From Duganella alba (GTDB lineage Bacteria > Pseudomonadota > Gammaproteobacteria > Burkholderiales > Burkholderiaceae_D): a stretch of 64,000 nt of DNA. Of the stretch, positions 9,692-17,859 are shown piece by piece (the stretch's first letter is position 1; each line of letters opens with the position of its first letter). The notes under the pieces are model-generated. The model was given only the letters and a program-made list of their open reading frames with translations, was not told where the DNA came from and ran no database searches. The stretch lies in the NCBI RefSeq assembly GCF_009674495.1, contig NZ_WKJN01000017.1:1-64000 (forward strand), written 5' to 3'. The position numbers and the translations under genes are program-made.

Positions 9692-10534
9692 TTATCGCTG
9701 GTCCGGCGCAGCCGGAAGCTGCAGGCGCAAACGGCGGTTCAGGTTCAGCGCCTTGATGTCCGCGCCGAACGCCTCGTCGATCAGGCGCGCTTTGAGTCCG
9801 CTGGCTTCGGCGGCTTTCAAGGCCCGCTCGATGATGGGTCGATAGTGGGCGACTGACGGACTCAGGTAGAAACCAAAGTCGGCCTTGTACGCCAGCAGCA
9901 GGTGCTGCTCGACCACCAATTCGGGATGGGCGCGCGCCTCCGCCAGCACCTCGATGACGCCGCGCGGCAGATAGTCGACGTGGCGGTTGCCCGCCGCCAC
10001 CATCGCATACACCGTGTTCCACGGGGCGGCATGCTCGTACAGCGGCAAGCCGGACGCCTTCCACACCCGGGTGTCGCCCCAGCCGGCGCCGAAGCCGGCG
10101 ATGAGCCCGGTCTGCTTCAAGTCGCCCAGCGAGCGGACCTGCAAGAAGGCCTCGGTGTCGGACCGCCGTATCAGGAGCACGCGCTGGCCGATCAAGCCAT
10201 TGGTCAGCGAGTTACGTACCGGAACGAGCTGTTTATCGTTATCCTTTTCCTTCGACTGCATGCCGTAGAAGACATTGATGTCGCCTCTGCCCAGCATCCA
10301 CCACATGCGGCGGGCGGGAATGTCTTGCACATACTGGATATGATAGGGCTGCTGAATCAGCTTCAACGACTCTTCCAGCAGGCGCGCGAAGTAGTCGGCG
10401 CGGCCATCCGACACCACGGCGATGCGCAATTCAAGCGGCGCAACGCCGGATGCCGGAACGGGGGCTGATATTGATGAGGCCGATACAAACAGGGTGCAAG
10501 CGGAAAAACAAAGACATCGCAGCTTGAAAATCAT
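9692..10534 (-). CDS. Periplasmic solute-binding protein, extracellular family 3-like
   Basis: The 280-residue protein begins with a signal sequence (MIFKLRCLCFSACTLFVSASS) and then LELRIAVVSDGRADYFARLL. This is the layout of ABC-type amino-acid binding proteins and their non-transport relatives. Further matches are IQYVQDIPARRMWWMLGRGDINVFYG and LTNGLIGQRVLLIRR, a pattern common in lone substrate-binding proteins of Oxalobacteraceae. No transporter genes adjoin it. The adjacent convergent chemoreceptor makes a sensing role possible, but the ligand cannot be told from sequence. Confidence 0.75.
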   Translation of the reverse strand: MIFKLRCLCFSACTLFVSASSISAPVPASGVAPLELRIAVVSDGRADYFARLLEESLKLIQQPYHIQYVQDIPARRMWWMLGRGDINVFYGMQSKEKDNDKQLVPVRNSLTNGLIGQRVLLIRRSDTEAFLQVRSLGDLKQTGLIAGFGAGWGDTRVWKASGLPLYEHAAPWNTVYAMVAAGNRHVDYLPRGVIEVLAEARAHPELVVEQHLLLAYKADFGFYLSPSVAHYRPIIERALKAAEASGLKARLIDEAFGADIKALNLNRRLRLQLPAAPDQR

Positions 10535-10597
10535 TTCCGCGGCTCCGGGAGAAAACGGAATTGTAGCCTAACACCGGTTCCAGCCGTCCGGTCTGCG

Positions 10598-12067
10598 CTA
10601 GGTCGCGCCCATTTCCCTGAGGTGCGCGGTGGCGTTGGTGTTGCCCGGATTGAGCTGTCGTGAGCGGCGGTAATTCTCCACGGCCTTGGTCTCGTTGCCC
10701 GTCTTCTGGAATATTTCGCCGAGGCTGTCGAAGGCGTTCCAGCTGTCGGGATGCAGTTCCGTGTTCAGCGTGAGGACGGCAATTGACTGCCGCGGCTGCT
10801 TTTGGGCAAACAGCAGGTAGGCCCAGTCATTGATTTCCTCTTCGCCTGGATGGAAGGCGGCATTGGCGGCCTTGAGATCCGCATACACGGCGGCCGCGCG
10901 ATCGAAGCCGTGGCGCAGCAGCGCCGCACGCAGGATCTTGATCTGCGGCGGCAGGCCGAAACCGTTCGACGCATGCATGTCGGGAAGATAGTAGGCGGCG
11001 ACTTCATCGGCGAAATTCTCGGGATTCGCGCCTTGCAGGTTGGTCAGCAGGATCACCGACATATCATCTTGGGGATAGACGAAGAAAGTCGAGCGCATGC
11101 CGCCGATGGGGCCGGCGGCCGGATGTTCGGCCCTGGTCGTCACCGGCCAGCCCAGCGCCGAGCCGTTCAGCATCGCGTTCATCCCGCCGGTCTTGCCGTC
11201 GTTCAGGACCACGCTCGACCACAGGACATCGAGGCTGGTTTTGTTTTTCAACAGTTTGCCGCTTTGCAGGGCGATCAGCCAGTGGGCGATGTCCTCGGCG
11301 GTGGAGAGGATGCCGGCGGCGGTCCTGAAATAGCCGGGGAACGCGACGTAAATCGCGGCGAGCCGGTCGCCGGCCTTCCATTCGCCGTTGTCGTTGCGCA
11401 GATACGAATAGCCGCCGGCCGAATGGGGAATCACGTCGGACGAATCGCCGAAGCGGGTGTGCGGCATGCCGGCCACGCGGAACTGGCGTTCTTCGATGAA
11501 GCGGGCGAACGGTTGCCCGCTCAGCTTGTCGATGATCTTGCCGATGATGACGTAGCCGGTTTGATTGTATTTAAAACGCTCGCCGGCAGGAAATTCCAGC
11601 GGCAGTGTTTTCACCGTTTCCCATGCCGAGGCATCGCTGCCGTCGCCGATCGGATTTTCCTTGCTGTCGATAATATTCGGCAGGCCCGAGACATGCGTCA
11701 GCACCTGCTTGACCGTGATGGCGCGCCACGAGGCGGGCAGGTCGTCCAGATACAGGGAAATCGGATCATCGATGCCAAGCTTGCCGGCCTCCACCAACTG
11801 CATGATGGCAACGCCGGTAAACGCCTTGGTGCAGGAATTGATCGAAAAAATGCTCTCGCGCGTGGCCGGGACGGCGTTTTCGACATTCGCCGTGCCATAC
11901 GCGTCGAGCTTGACAATCTTGTTGTGCCGAATGACGGCCACCTGCAGGGCCGGAATGCGCTGCTCCTGCATCGTTTGCTTCAGAAACGCGGTGACCTCGT
12001 CAGATACGGTTGCCGCTCCCGCGTGAAGGGACAGCGAGGAAAAAATCAGAGCGATCAGACGTCTCAT
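10598..12067 (-). CDS. Serine hydrolase (class C beta-lactamase family) with C-terminal TPR
   Basis: The 489-residue protein has a signal peptide (MRRLIALIFSSLSLHAGAAT). A beta-lactamase/penicillin-binding fold follows, with the SxxK nucleophile motif SCTK (Ser78, Lys81) and the second motif FKYNQTGYVIIG. The C-terminal ~60 residues (LNTELHPDSWNAFDSLGEIF onward) look like tetratricopeptide repeats. The start at 12067 was preferred over an upstream in-frame ATG at 12139 because it creates the signal peptide. Such proteins are often esterases, peptidases or cell-wall enzymes, and true beta-lactamase activity should not be assumed. Confidence 0.88.
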   Translation of the reverse strand: MRRLIALIFSSLSLHAGAATVSDEVTAFLKQTMQEQRIPALQVAVIRHNKIVKLDAYGTANVENAVPATRESIFSINSCTKAFTGVAIMQLVEAGKLGIDDPISLYLDDLPASWRAITVKQVLTHVSGLPNIIDSKENPIGDGSDASAWETVKTLPLEFPAGERFKYNQTGYVIIGKIIDKLSGQPFARFIEERQFRVAGMPHTRFGDSSDVIPHSAGGYSYLRNDNGEWKAGDRLAAIYVAFPGYFRTAAGILSTAEDIAHWLIALQSGKLLKNKTSLDVLWSSVVLNDGKTGGMNAMLNGSALGWPVTTRAEHPAAGPIGGMRSTFFVYPQDDMSVILLTNLQGANPENFADEVAAYYLPDMHASNGFGLPPQIKILRAALLRHGFDRAAAVYADLKAANAAFHPGEEEINDWAYLLFAQKQPRQSIAVLTLNTELHPDSWNAFDSLGEIFQKTGNETKAVENYRRSRQLNPGNTNATAHLREMGAT

Positions 12068-12240
12068 GCGATAGTCCCGGTAAGAAAAGTCAAAGATGAC
12101 CACGATACAGCATGTGCCGGGTTTTTGTCCGGATGCCAATATTTACTAGACTGACTAAACACTGCAACCGGGGCGGAGACGGATGGACCGTCGGCGCAGT
12201 CCATGTTAGATTGTGCCTCTTTGCCAACTCACTGCCGGAC

Positions 12241-15200
12241 ATGCTGCTCTATAACAGACCTATTGCGTTGCTGATTGGCCTGATCATTTCCATGAGTTGT
12301 GCTGGCGCCGCGGACATCGACCATGGCGCGTACTGGCGCAGCGGCCTGCTGCAAACCGGCTGGTCGAAAAAAGATGGCGCGCCGTCGTCGGTGTTTTCCA
12401 TGACGCAGGACAGCGCCGGCATGATCTGGTTCGCGGCAAGCGACGGTCTTTATCATTTCGATGGCGCCCGCTTCGAGCGCACCGACCAGATCGACGGCCA
12501 CAAGCTGCTGTCGCCGGTAACGATGTGCGTGGACGCCTTCGGCGATCAACTGTGGGTCGGCTACCAGTACGGCGGCGTCAGCGTGTTCGAGCACGGCGCG
12601 GTCCGCCACTATCGGCAAGCGCAGGGCGTGCCGGAGGTGACCATCCAGCACTTCGGCAAAATGCCGGGCGGGATGATGTGGTTTTCCAGCGGCAAGGGCA
12701 TGCACTGGCTTGATGGCGCGATGTGGCGCCACGCCGGCGCGGCCGACGGTTTGCCCGACGGCCCGACCGCCGCGTTCAACATCCTGCCGGACGGCGGCAT
12801 GGTGGTGTATTTTCCCGACGGCCTGTACCAGAGCGCGCCGAACTCCCACCGTTTTCGCCGCGTGTTGCAGCAAGAGGGCGTCGAAGGCGGCGAGTTGCGT
12901 CCCGACGGCACGCTGCTGATCAACAGCCAGCAGCACGGCATGCAGATTTTCAATCCGGTCACCGCTGCGGTAGCGCCATTCGCGCTGCACAACGGACATC
13001 TGCCGATGATGGGCTACGCCTCGGACCGGCGCGGCGCGTTGTGGGTCAGCGTCGGCAACGGCATCCAGCTGCTGGACCGGGAACAGCGGCCGCTGAAGAC
13101 CTTCACGCCGGCCCAGGGCCTGGTGGGCAAGGGCTTCGGTTCCATGCTCGACGACCGCGAGGGCAATATGTGGCTGGCCACCGAGGCCGGCATCAACCGC
13201 GTCCGCGAAACGCGGCTGACCTCGATAGACCTGCCGGTCGGGATGGATGCGCCCAGCGTGGTGGCCGGCAACGATGGCGCGATCTGGGTCAACAACCTGT
13301 TCACCCAGGGCAACCTCCGGCATCCCACGATCAGCATCGCTGCCGACGGCACGCGCAGCAACACGTCGATGGTGCGGGTGTCGGCCAGCTACCGCCAGGC
13401 CGATGGCAGCGCCTGGTTTGCGGCCGATCGCGCCTTGTGGCGCTGGCAGGGCGCCAGGGCGCAGTCCTGGAACAAGCCGGCCGCGCTGCTCGATAACGAC
13501 GTGCAGGCCATGGCCATGGACACGCAGGGCACGCTGTGGCTGTCGATCATCCGGCATGGCATCTATGGTTTTCGCGACGGCGACTGGCGGCCCCGCAACG
13601 GCCGCGACGACCTGCCCAGGATGACGGCGGTATCGCTGCTGGCCGACACCAAGGGCAGCGTCTGGTTCGGCTATACGCAGAATCATCTGGCGCGGCTGGA
13701 GAATGACAGGATACGCCAGTTTGGCGCCGAGGATGGCCTGGCGGTCGGCAATGTGCTGGCCATGTCGCGTCGCGGCGAACGGCTGTGGCTGGGCGGCGAA
13801 CTGGGTGCGGCGTATTTCGACGGCCGCCGCTTCGTCGCCCTCAGGGACAGCAACGGCAATCACTTCCGTGGCGTCTCCGGCATCGTGGAAACGGCGGACG
13901 GCGAGCTGTGGCTGCACGATGCCGACGGCCTGGTGCGCATCGCCGCCAGGGATCTCGCTGCCGCCGTGGTGGACGCCGACGGCGCCCGCGTGGCGTCCGA
14001 ACGCTTCGACTATCTGGACGGCCACGACGGCACGCCATCCCAGATCCGGCCGCTGCCGACATTGGTGGCGGGCAGCGACGGCAAGCTGTGGTACTTCACC
14101 ACCAGCACGGTCGGCTGGATCGATCCGGCCCACATCCAGCGCAATCCGCTGGCGCCCACGCCGGCTGTCACGGCCCTGCGCACCGCCGGCCGTGTTTATC
14201 TGGCGCCGGCCGCCGGCCTCGCCTTGCCGGCGCACACGGACAATCTGGAATTCGACTTCACGGCGGCCGCGCTGACCATTCCTGAACGCGTGCGCTTCCG
14301 CTACCGCCTGATCGGGCTGGACAGCGGATGGCGCGAAGCCGGCGCCGCGCGTCAGGCGTTCTATACCAATCTCGGGCCGGGCGACTACCGCTTCGAAGTC
14401 ATGGCCGCCAACGAGGATGGCGTGTGGAGCAGCACGGCAGCGGCCACGGCCTTCCGCATCGCGCCGTCGCTGACGCAGACTGTCTGGTTCCGGCTGGGCT
14501 GCGGCCTGGCGGCGGTGGCCGCGCTGTGGCTGCTGTACCGCTGGCGCGTCGCCGCCGCCATGGCGCGGGTCGGCGAGCGCCTGCAGGAGCGGGCGACGGA
14601 ACGCGAGCGCATCGCCCGCACGCTGCACGACACCTTCCTGCAAAGCGTGCAGGCGCTGATCCTGCGATTCGACGTGATCAAGAAACGCCTGCCGGCCGCC
14701 GACCCGGTGCAGGAACAGATCGAACAGGCCCTGAAGGCGGCCGACGACGTCATCATCGAAGGGCGCGACCAGCTGATGGACCTGCGCATCGCCAGCGCCT
14801 ACGTGGGCGACCTGAGGAAAGCGCTGGCCGATGTCGGCGCGCAACTGGAGGCGCAGCACGGCGTCGCCTTCCTGATGGATGTCTCGGGCACGCCGCGCAA
14901 ACTGGCGCCGGACGTGCAGATCGAAGCCTTCGCCATCGGCCGCGAAGCGCTGGTCAACGCCTTCCGGCATGGCGGCGGTTCGCCCGTGCGCATGGCGCTC
15001 GATTACACGGCGCTGACCTTCACCATGAGCATCACCGACAGCGGCCCCGGCATCGACGCCACGGTGCTGGCCGCGCAGCACCGGCCCGGTCACTGGGGCC
15101 TGGTCGGCATGCGCGAACGCGCCGACCGCGCCGGCGGCACGCTGGACATCATCAGCGCACCGGGCGCCGGCACGCAGGTGCGCCTCACCATCGGGGTCAG

Positions 15201-15261
15201 AATGCCCGGTGAACTCTTCAAGAAACCGCTGTTCCGCCGGACTCCGGCAAAAGCTGCATGA
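12241..15261 (+). CDS. Propeller-sensor histidine kinase (HisKA_3 type)
   Basis: This protein of about 1006 residues has a signal sequence, then repeated two-component-regulator propeller strands (for example GMIWFAASDGLYHFDGARF and GNMWLATEAGINRVRE). A Y_Y_Y domain (LEFDFTAAALTIPERVRFRY), one membrane helix near 750 and a cytoplasmic kinase follow. The phospho-acceptor is His796 in ERIARTLHDTFLQS, and the ATPase part has GREALVNAFRHGG and GLVGMRERADRAGG. The ATG at 12241 was chosen because it starts the signal peptide. The gene overlaps the following GH43 gene's upstream region and no response regulator is adjacent, so its partner lies elsewhere. The GH43 neighbour suggests a glycan-related signal, by inference. 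Confidence 0.92.
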   Translation: MLLYNRPIALLIGLIISMSCAGAADIDHGAYWRSGLLQTGWSKKDGAPSSVFSMTQDSAGMIWFAASDGLYHFDGARFERTDQIDGHKLLSPVTMCVDAFGDQLWVGYQYGGVSVFEHGAVRHYRQAQGVPEVTIQHFGKMPGGMMWFSSGKGMHWLDGAMWRHAGAADGLPDGPTAAFNILPDGGMVVYFPDGLYQSAPNSHRFRRVLQQEGVEGGELRPDGTLLINSQQHGMQIFNPVTAAVAPFALHNGHLPMMGYASDRRGALWVSVGNGIQLLDREQRPLKTFTPAQGLVGKGFGSMLDDREGNMWLATEAGINRVRETRLTSIDLPVGMDAPSVVAGNDGAIWVNNLFTQGNLRHPTISIAADGTRSNTSMVRVSASYRQADGSAWFAADRALWRWQGARAQSWNKPAALLDNDVQAMAMDTQGTLWLSIIRHGIYGFRDGDWRPRNGRDDLPRMTAVSLLADTKGSVWFGYTQNHLARLENDRIRQFGAEDGLAVGNVLAMSRRGERLWLGGELGAAYFDGRRFVALRDSNGNHFRGVSGIVETADGELWLHDADGLVRIAARDLAAAVVDADGARVASERFDYLDGHDGTPSQIRPLPTLVAGSDGKLWYFTTSTVGWIDPAHIQRNPLAPTPAVTALRTAGRVYLAPAAGLALPAHTDNLEFDFTAAALTIPERVRFRYRLIGLDSGWREAGAARQAFYTNLGPGDYRFEVMAANEDGVWSSTAAATAFRIAPSLTQTVWFRLGCGLAAVAALWLLYRWRVAAAMARVGERLQERATERERIARTLHDTFLQSVQALILRFDVIKKRLPAADPVQEQIEQALKAADDVIIEGRDQLMDLRIASAYVGDLRKALADVGAQLEAQHGVAFLMDVSGTPRKLAPDVQIEAFAIGREALVNAFRHGGGSPVRMALDYTALTFTMSITDSGPGIDATVLAAQHRPGHWGLVGMRERADRAGGTLDIISAPGAGTQVRLTIGVRMPGELFKKPLFRRTPAKAA

Positions 15262-15302
15262 CGACCACGGGCGTTCCCGACAATCTTCTGGAGACTTGCA
15301 CG

Positions 15303-16373
15303 ATGATGCAAAAGAAAAAAATAAACCGTTTAAGCCGTTTTCTGGCTGTGTTGAGCCTGGCAGGCGCGGCGACTGCCGCGCACGCCACCAATCCCATCGT
15401 GCCGGGCTGGTATGCCGATCCGGAAATCCGTATCTTCAACGGACAATACTGGATCTACCCGACGTATTCCGCCGATTACGGCACGCCCGACGTTTCGCAA
15501 AACTTCACGCCGGCGCAGCAGCGCATGCGCGCGCAATCGGACCTGATCTGGGCGCCATACCTCAAGATCACCTTCTTCAACGCCTTCTCGTCGCCGGACC
15601 TGGTGCACTGGACCAAGCATCCGCACGTGCTCGATGTGGAGAACGTCTCGTGGGCCGCCTACGCCGTGTGGGCGCCGTCGGCGATCGAGCACAGGGGGAA
15701 ATACTACCTGTTCTTCGGCGCCAACGACATCAAGACCAACGACCAGCTCGGCGGCATCGGCGTGGCCGTCAGCGACAAGCCGGAAGGGCCGTTCAAGGAT
15801 GCACTGGGCAAGCCGCTGGTCGGACAAATCCACAACGGCGCGCAGCCGATCGACCAGATGGTGTTCAAGGACGACGACGGCCAGTTCTACATGTACTACG
15901 GCGGCTGGAAGCACGCCAACGTCGTCAAGCTGGCGCCGGACCTGTTGAGTGTCGTGCCTTTCCCCGACGGCACCACCTACAAGGAAATCACGCCGGACCC
16001 GGAATACGTCGAAGGCCCATTCATGGCCAAGCGCAACGGCATGTACTACTTCATGTGGTCGGAGGGCGGCTGGACCGGCCCCGACTACAGCGTGGCCTAC
16101 GCGATGAGCTCGTCGCCGTTCGGCCCGTTCAAGCGCATCGGCAAGATCCTTCAGCAGGACAGCAAGGTGGCCAAAGGCGCCGGCCATCACTCGGTGGTCA
16201 ACATTCCCGGCACCGACGACTGGTACATCGCCTACCATCGCCGTCCGCTCAATGAAACCGACGGCAACCACCGCGAACTGGCGATCGACCGCATGTACTT
16301 CAACGCGGACGGCACCATCAAGCCGGTGGCCATCACCAACGAAGGCGTGACGGCGCGGCCATTGGCCCCTTAA
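15303..16373 (+). CDS. Glycoside hydrolase family 43 protein
   Basis: The 356-residue secreted enzyme has a signal peptide of about 27 residues ending in AHAT. The five-bladed GH43 propeller begins PGWYADPEI, which carries the catalytic base Asp. EYVEGPFMAKRNGMYYFMW follows with the likely acid Glu. AVWAPSAIEHRGKYYLFFGA and GAGHHSVVNIPG also match the family. GH43 enzymes are mostly beta-xylosidases or alpha-L-arabinofuranosidases, and the exact substrate cannot be read from the sequence. The ATG at 15303 follows a GGAGA site by about ten bases. It lies 41 bases after the propeller histidine kinase and is probably cotranscribed with it. Confidence 0.87.
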   Translation: MMQKKKINRLSRFLAVLSLAGAATAAHATNPIVPGWYADPEIRIFNGQYWIYPTYSADYGTPDVSQNFTPAQQRMRAQSDLIWAPYLKITFFNAFSSPDLVHWTKHPHVLDVENVSWAAYAVWAPSAIEHRGKYYLFFGANDIKTNDQLGGIGVAVSDKPEGPFKDALGKPLVGQIHNGAQPIDQMVFKDDDGQFYMYYGGWKHANVVKLAPDLLSVVPFPDGTTYKEITPDPEYVEGPFMAKRNGMYYFMWSEGGWTGPDYSVAYAMSSSPFGPFKRIGKILQQDSKVAKGAGHHSVVNIPGTDDWYIAYHRRPLNETDGNHRELAIDRMYFNADGTIKPVAITNEGVTARPLAP

Positions 16374-16417
16374 GCGCAATCCCGCTGGACGGCAGCCCGG
16401 CAATCCGTTACATTAAT

Positions 16418-16490
16418 GGCGGGAGATGACGTTCCTCCCGTTGTTCCATCAACCGCCGTGATTTTCTTCGCGGCTGATGACGTCTACAGA
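16418..16490 (+). promoter_or_regulatory. Fluoride riboswitch (crcB motif)
   Basis: The leader of the CLC gene contains the conserved blocks of the fluoride aptamer in order. GGGAGATGACG at 16421-16431 is followed by a pairing CCTCCC, then AACCGCC at 16451-16457, and GGCTGATGACGTCTACAG at 16472-16489. This is the layout of the known motif, in which GATG, the AACCGCC pseudoknot strand and CTGATG..CTAC surround the fluoride site. It lies about 85 bases before the ATG of a fluoride-type CLC antiporter. A small hairpin follows (CCTGAC/GTCGGG near 16492-16507) without a run of T, so control may be translational or Rho-linked. Confidence 0.92.
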
Positions 16491-16575
16491 ACCTGACCAC
16501 GGTCGGGGCTGTAGGCGTTCGCGTTCACATCCCTTGCCGTTGGTCAGCCCGATTCATTCGAGCAGAGATGACCAT

Positions 16576-17802
16576 ATGCGTAATACCAATTTTTCCGGGC
16601 AGTTTGCCTTACCGCTTTACATGGCCAAGTGGCTGATCATCGCCGGCATTGTCGCCGTGCTGGCCGGCAGCGCTTCCGCCTTTTTCCTTGTTTCCCTGGA
16701 TGCCGCCACCGCGTGGCGCGAGTCGCACCGCTGGATGATCTGGCTGCTGCCGCTCGCCGGCTTTGCCGTGGGGCTGATTTATGACCTGCTGGGTAAAACC
16801 GTCGATGCCGGCAACAACCTCATCATCGATGAAATCCATGATCCGCACAATGTCGTGCCGTTGCGCATGGTGCCGCTGGTGCTGGGTGGAACGCTGGTCT
16901 CCCACCTGTTCGGCGCCTCGGTGGGGCGGGAAGGCACCGCCGTGCAGATGGGCGGCGCACTGGCCGACCAGCTCACCCACGTGTTCCGCATGGAGCACGC
17001 GGACCGGCGCATTCTGCTCATGGCTGGCATCAGCGCCGGCTTTGCGTCCGTGTTCGGCACGCCGCTGGCCGGCGCCGTGTTCGGGCTGGAAGTGCTGCTG
17101 ATCGGTCGCATGTGCTACGACGCGCTGTTTCCGTGCGTGGTGGCGGCGATCGGTGCGCATCTCGTATGCCTGGCCTGGGGCGCGCAGCACACGCACTACG
17201 CGATAGGCGAAATTGTTCCACTCGGATTGTGGAACGCCCTGGCGGTTGCGATCGCCGGCGTCGTCTTCGGCCTGGTGGGGAAGATGTTCGCCACCGCAAC
17301 CCACAAACTGGGCGCGCTGGCGAAGCGCTTCATCAGCTACGCGCCGCTGCGCCCGGCGCTGGGCGGCATCGTGATTGCCACGGCGGTCTGGGCGTTTGAC
17401 GCTTACCACTACATCGGACTGGGTATTCCGGACATCGTGCGGTCCTTCCAGCAACCGATGCAGCCGTGGGACTTTCTCGGAAAGTTCGGCTTCACGGTCA
17501 TGTCCCTCGGCACCGGCTTCAAGGGAGGCGAGGTGACGCCGTTGTTCTACATCGGCGCGACGCTGGGCAATGCCCTGGCGCCGCTGCTGCATCTGCCGTT
17601 TGCGATGCTGGCGGGAATAGGCTTCGTCGCGGTGTTTGCCGGCGCCGCCAACACGCCGATCGCCACCACGCTGATGGCGATGGAACTGTTCGGCCCCGAG
17701 ATTGGCCCACTTGCCGCCATCGGCTGCATCACCGCCTATTTCTTCTCCGGCCACACCGGCATCTATCGCGCCCAGCGCATCGGTCACAGCAAGTTTAATT
17801 AA
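16576..17802 (+). CDS. CLC-F-type fluoride/proton antiporter
   Basis: The 408-residue membrane protein is a CLC-family transporter. Instead of the chloride-type GSGIP sequence it has GNNLI at residues 79-83. The gating glutamate motif reads GREGT at 117-121, with Thr in place of the usual Pro. Both are hallmarks of the CLC-F branch that exports fluoride in exchange for protons. Other family segments are GTPLAGAVFGLEV and GFKGGEVTPLFYIGATLGN. I chose the ATG at 16576, downstream of the riboswitch. The aptamer and the filter sequence agree on the substrate. It would protect the cell against weak-acid accumulation of fluoride. Confidence 0.93.
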   Translation: MRNTNFSGQFALPLYMAKWLIIAGIVAVLAGSASAFFLVSLDAATAWRESHRWMIWLLPLAGFAVGLIYDLLGKTVDAGNNLIIDEIHDPHNVVPLRMVPLVLGGTLVSHLFGASVGREGTAVQMGGALADQLTHVFRMEHADRRILLMAGISAGFASVFGTPLAGAVFGLEVLLIGRMCYDALFPCVVAAIGAHLVCLAWGAQHTHYAIGEIVPLGLWNALAVAIAGVVFGLVGKMFATATHKLGALAKRFISYAPLRPALGGIVIATAVWAFDAYHYIGLGIPDIVRSFQQPMQPWDFLGKFGFTVMSLGTGFKGGEVTPLFYIGATLGNALAPLLHLPFAMLAGIGFVAVFAGAANTPIATTLMAMELFGPEIGPLAAIGCITAYFFSGHTGIYRAQRIGHSKFN

Positions 17803-17859
17803 CTGTAAACACAACACCCTTCAACATTACCAAGGTCTGTTTTCTTTGAAAGGTCGTAC

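Noticed and set aside
10598..12067. Beta-lactamase resistance gene
   Set aside because: Only family-level motifs are present, with a TPR tail unlike AmpC; a general serine hydrolase is the safer call.
10802..12154. Long plus-strand frame opposite the serine hydrolase
   Set aside because: Arg/Gly/Gln-rich composition without motifs; the minus-strand frame has SxxK and a signal peptide.
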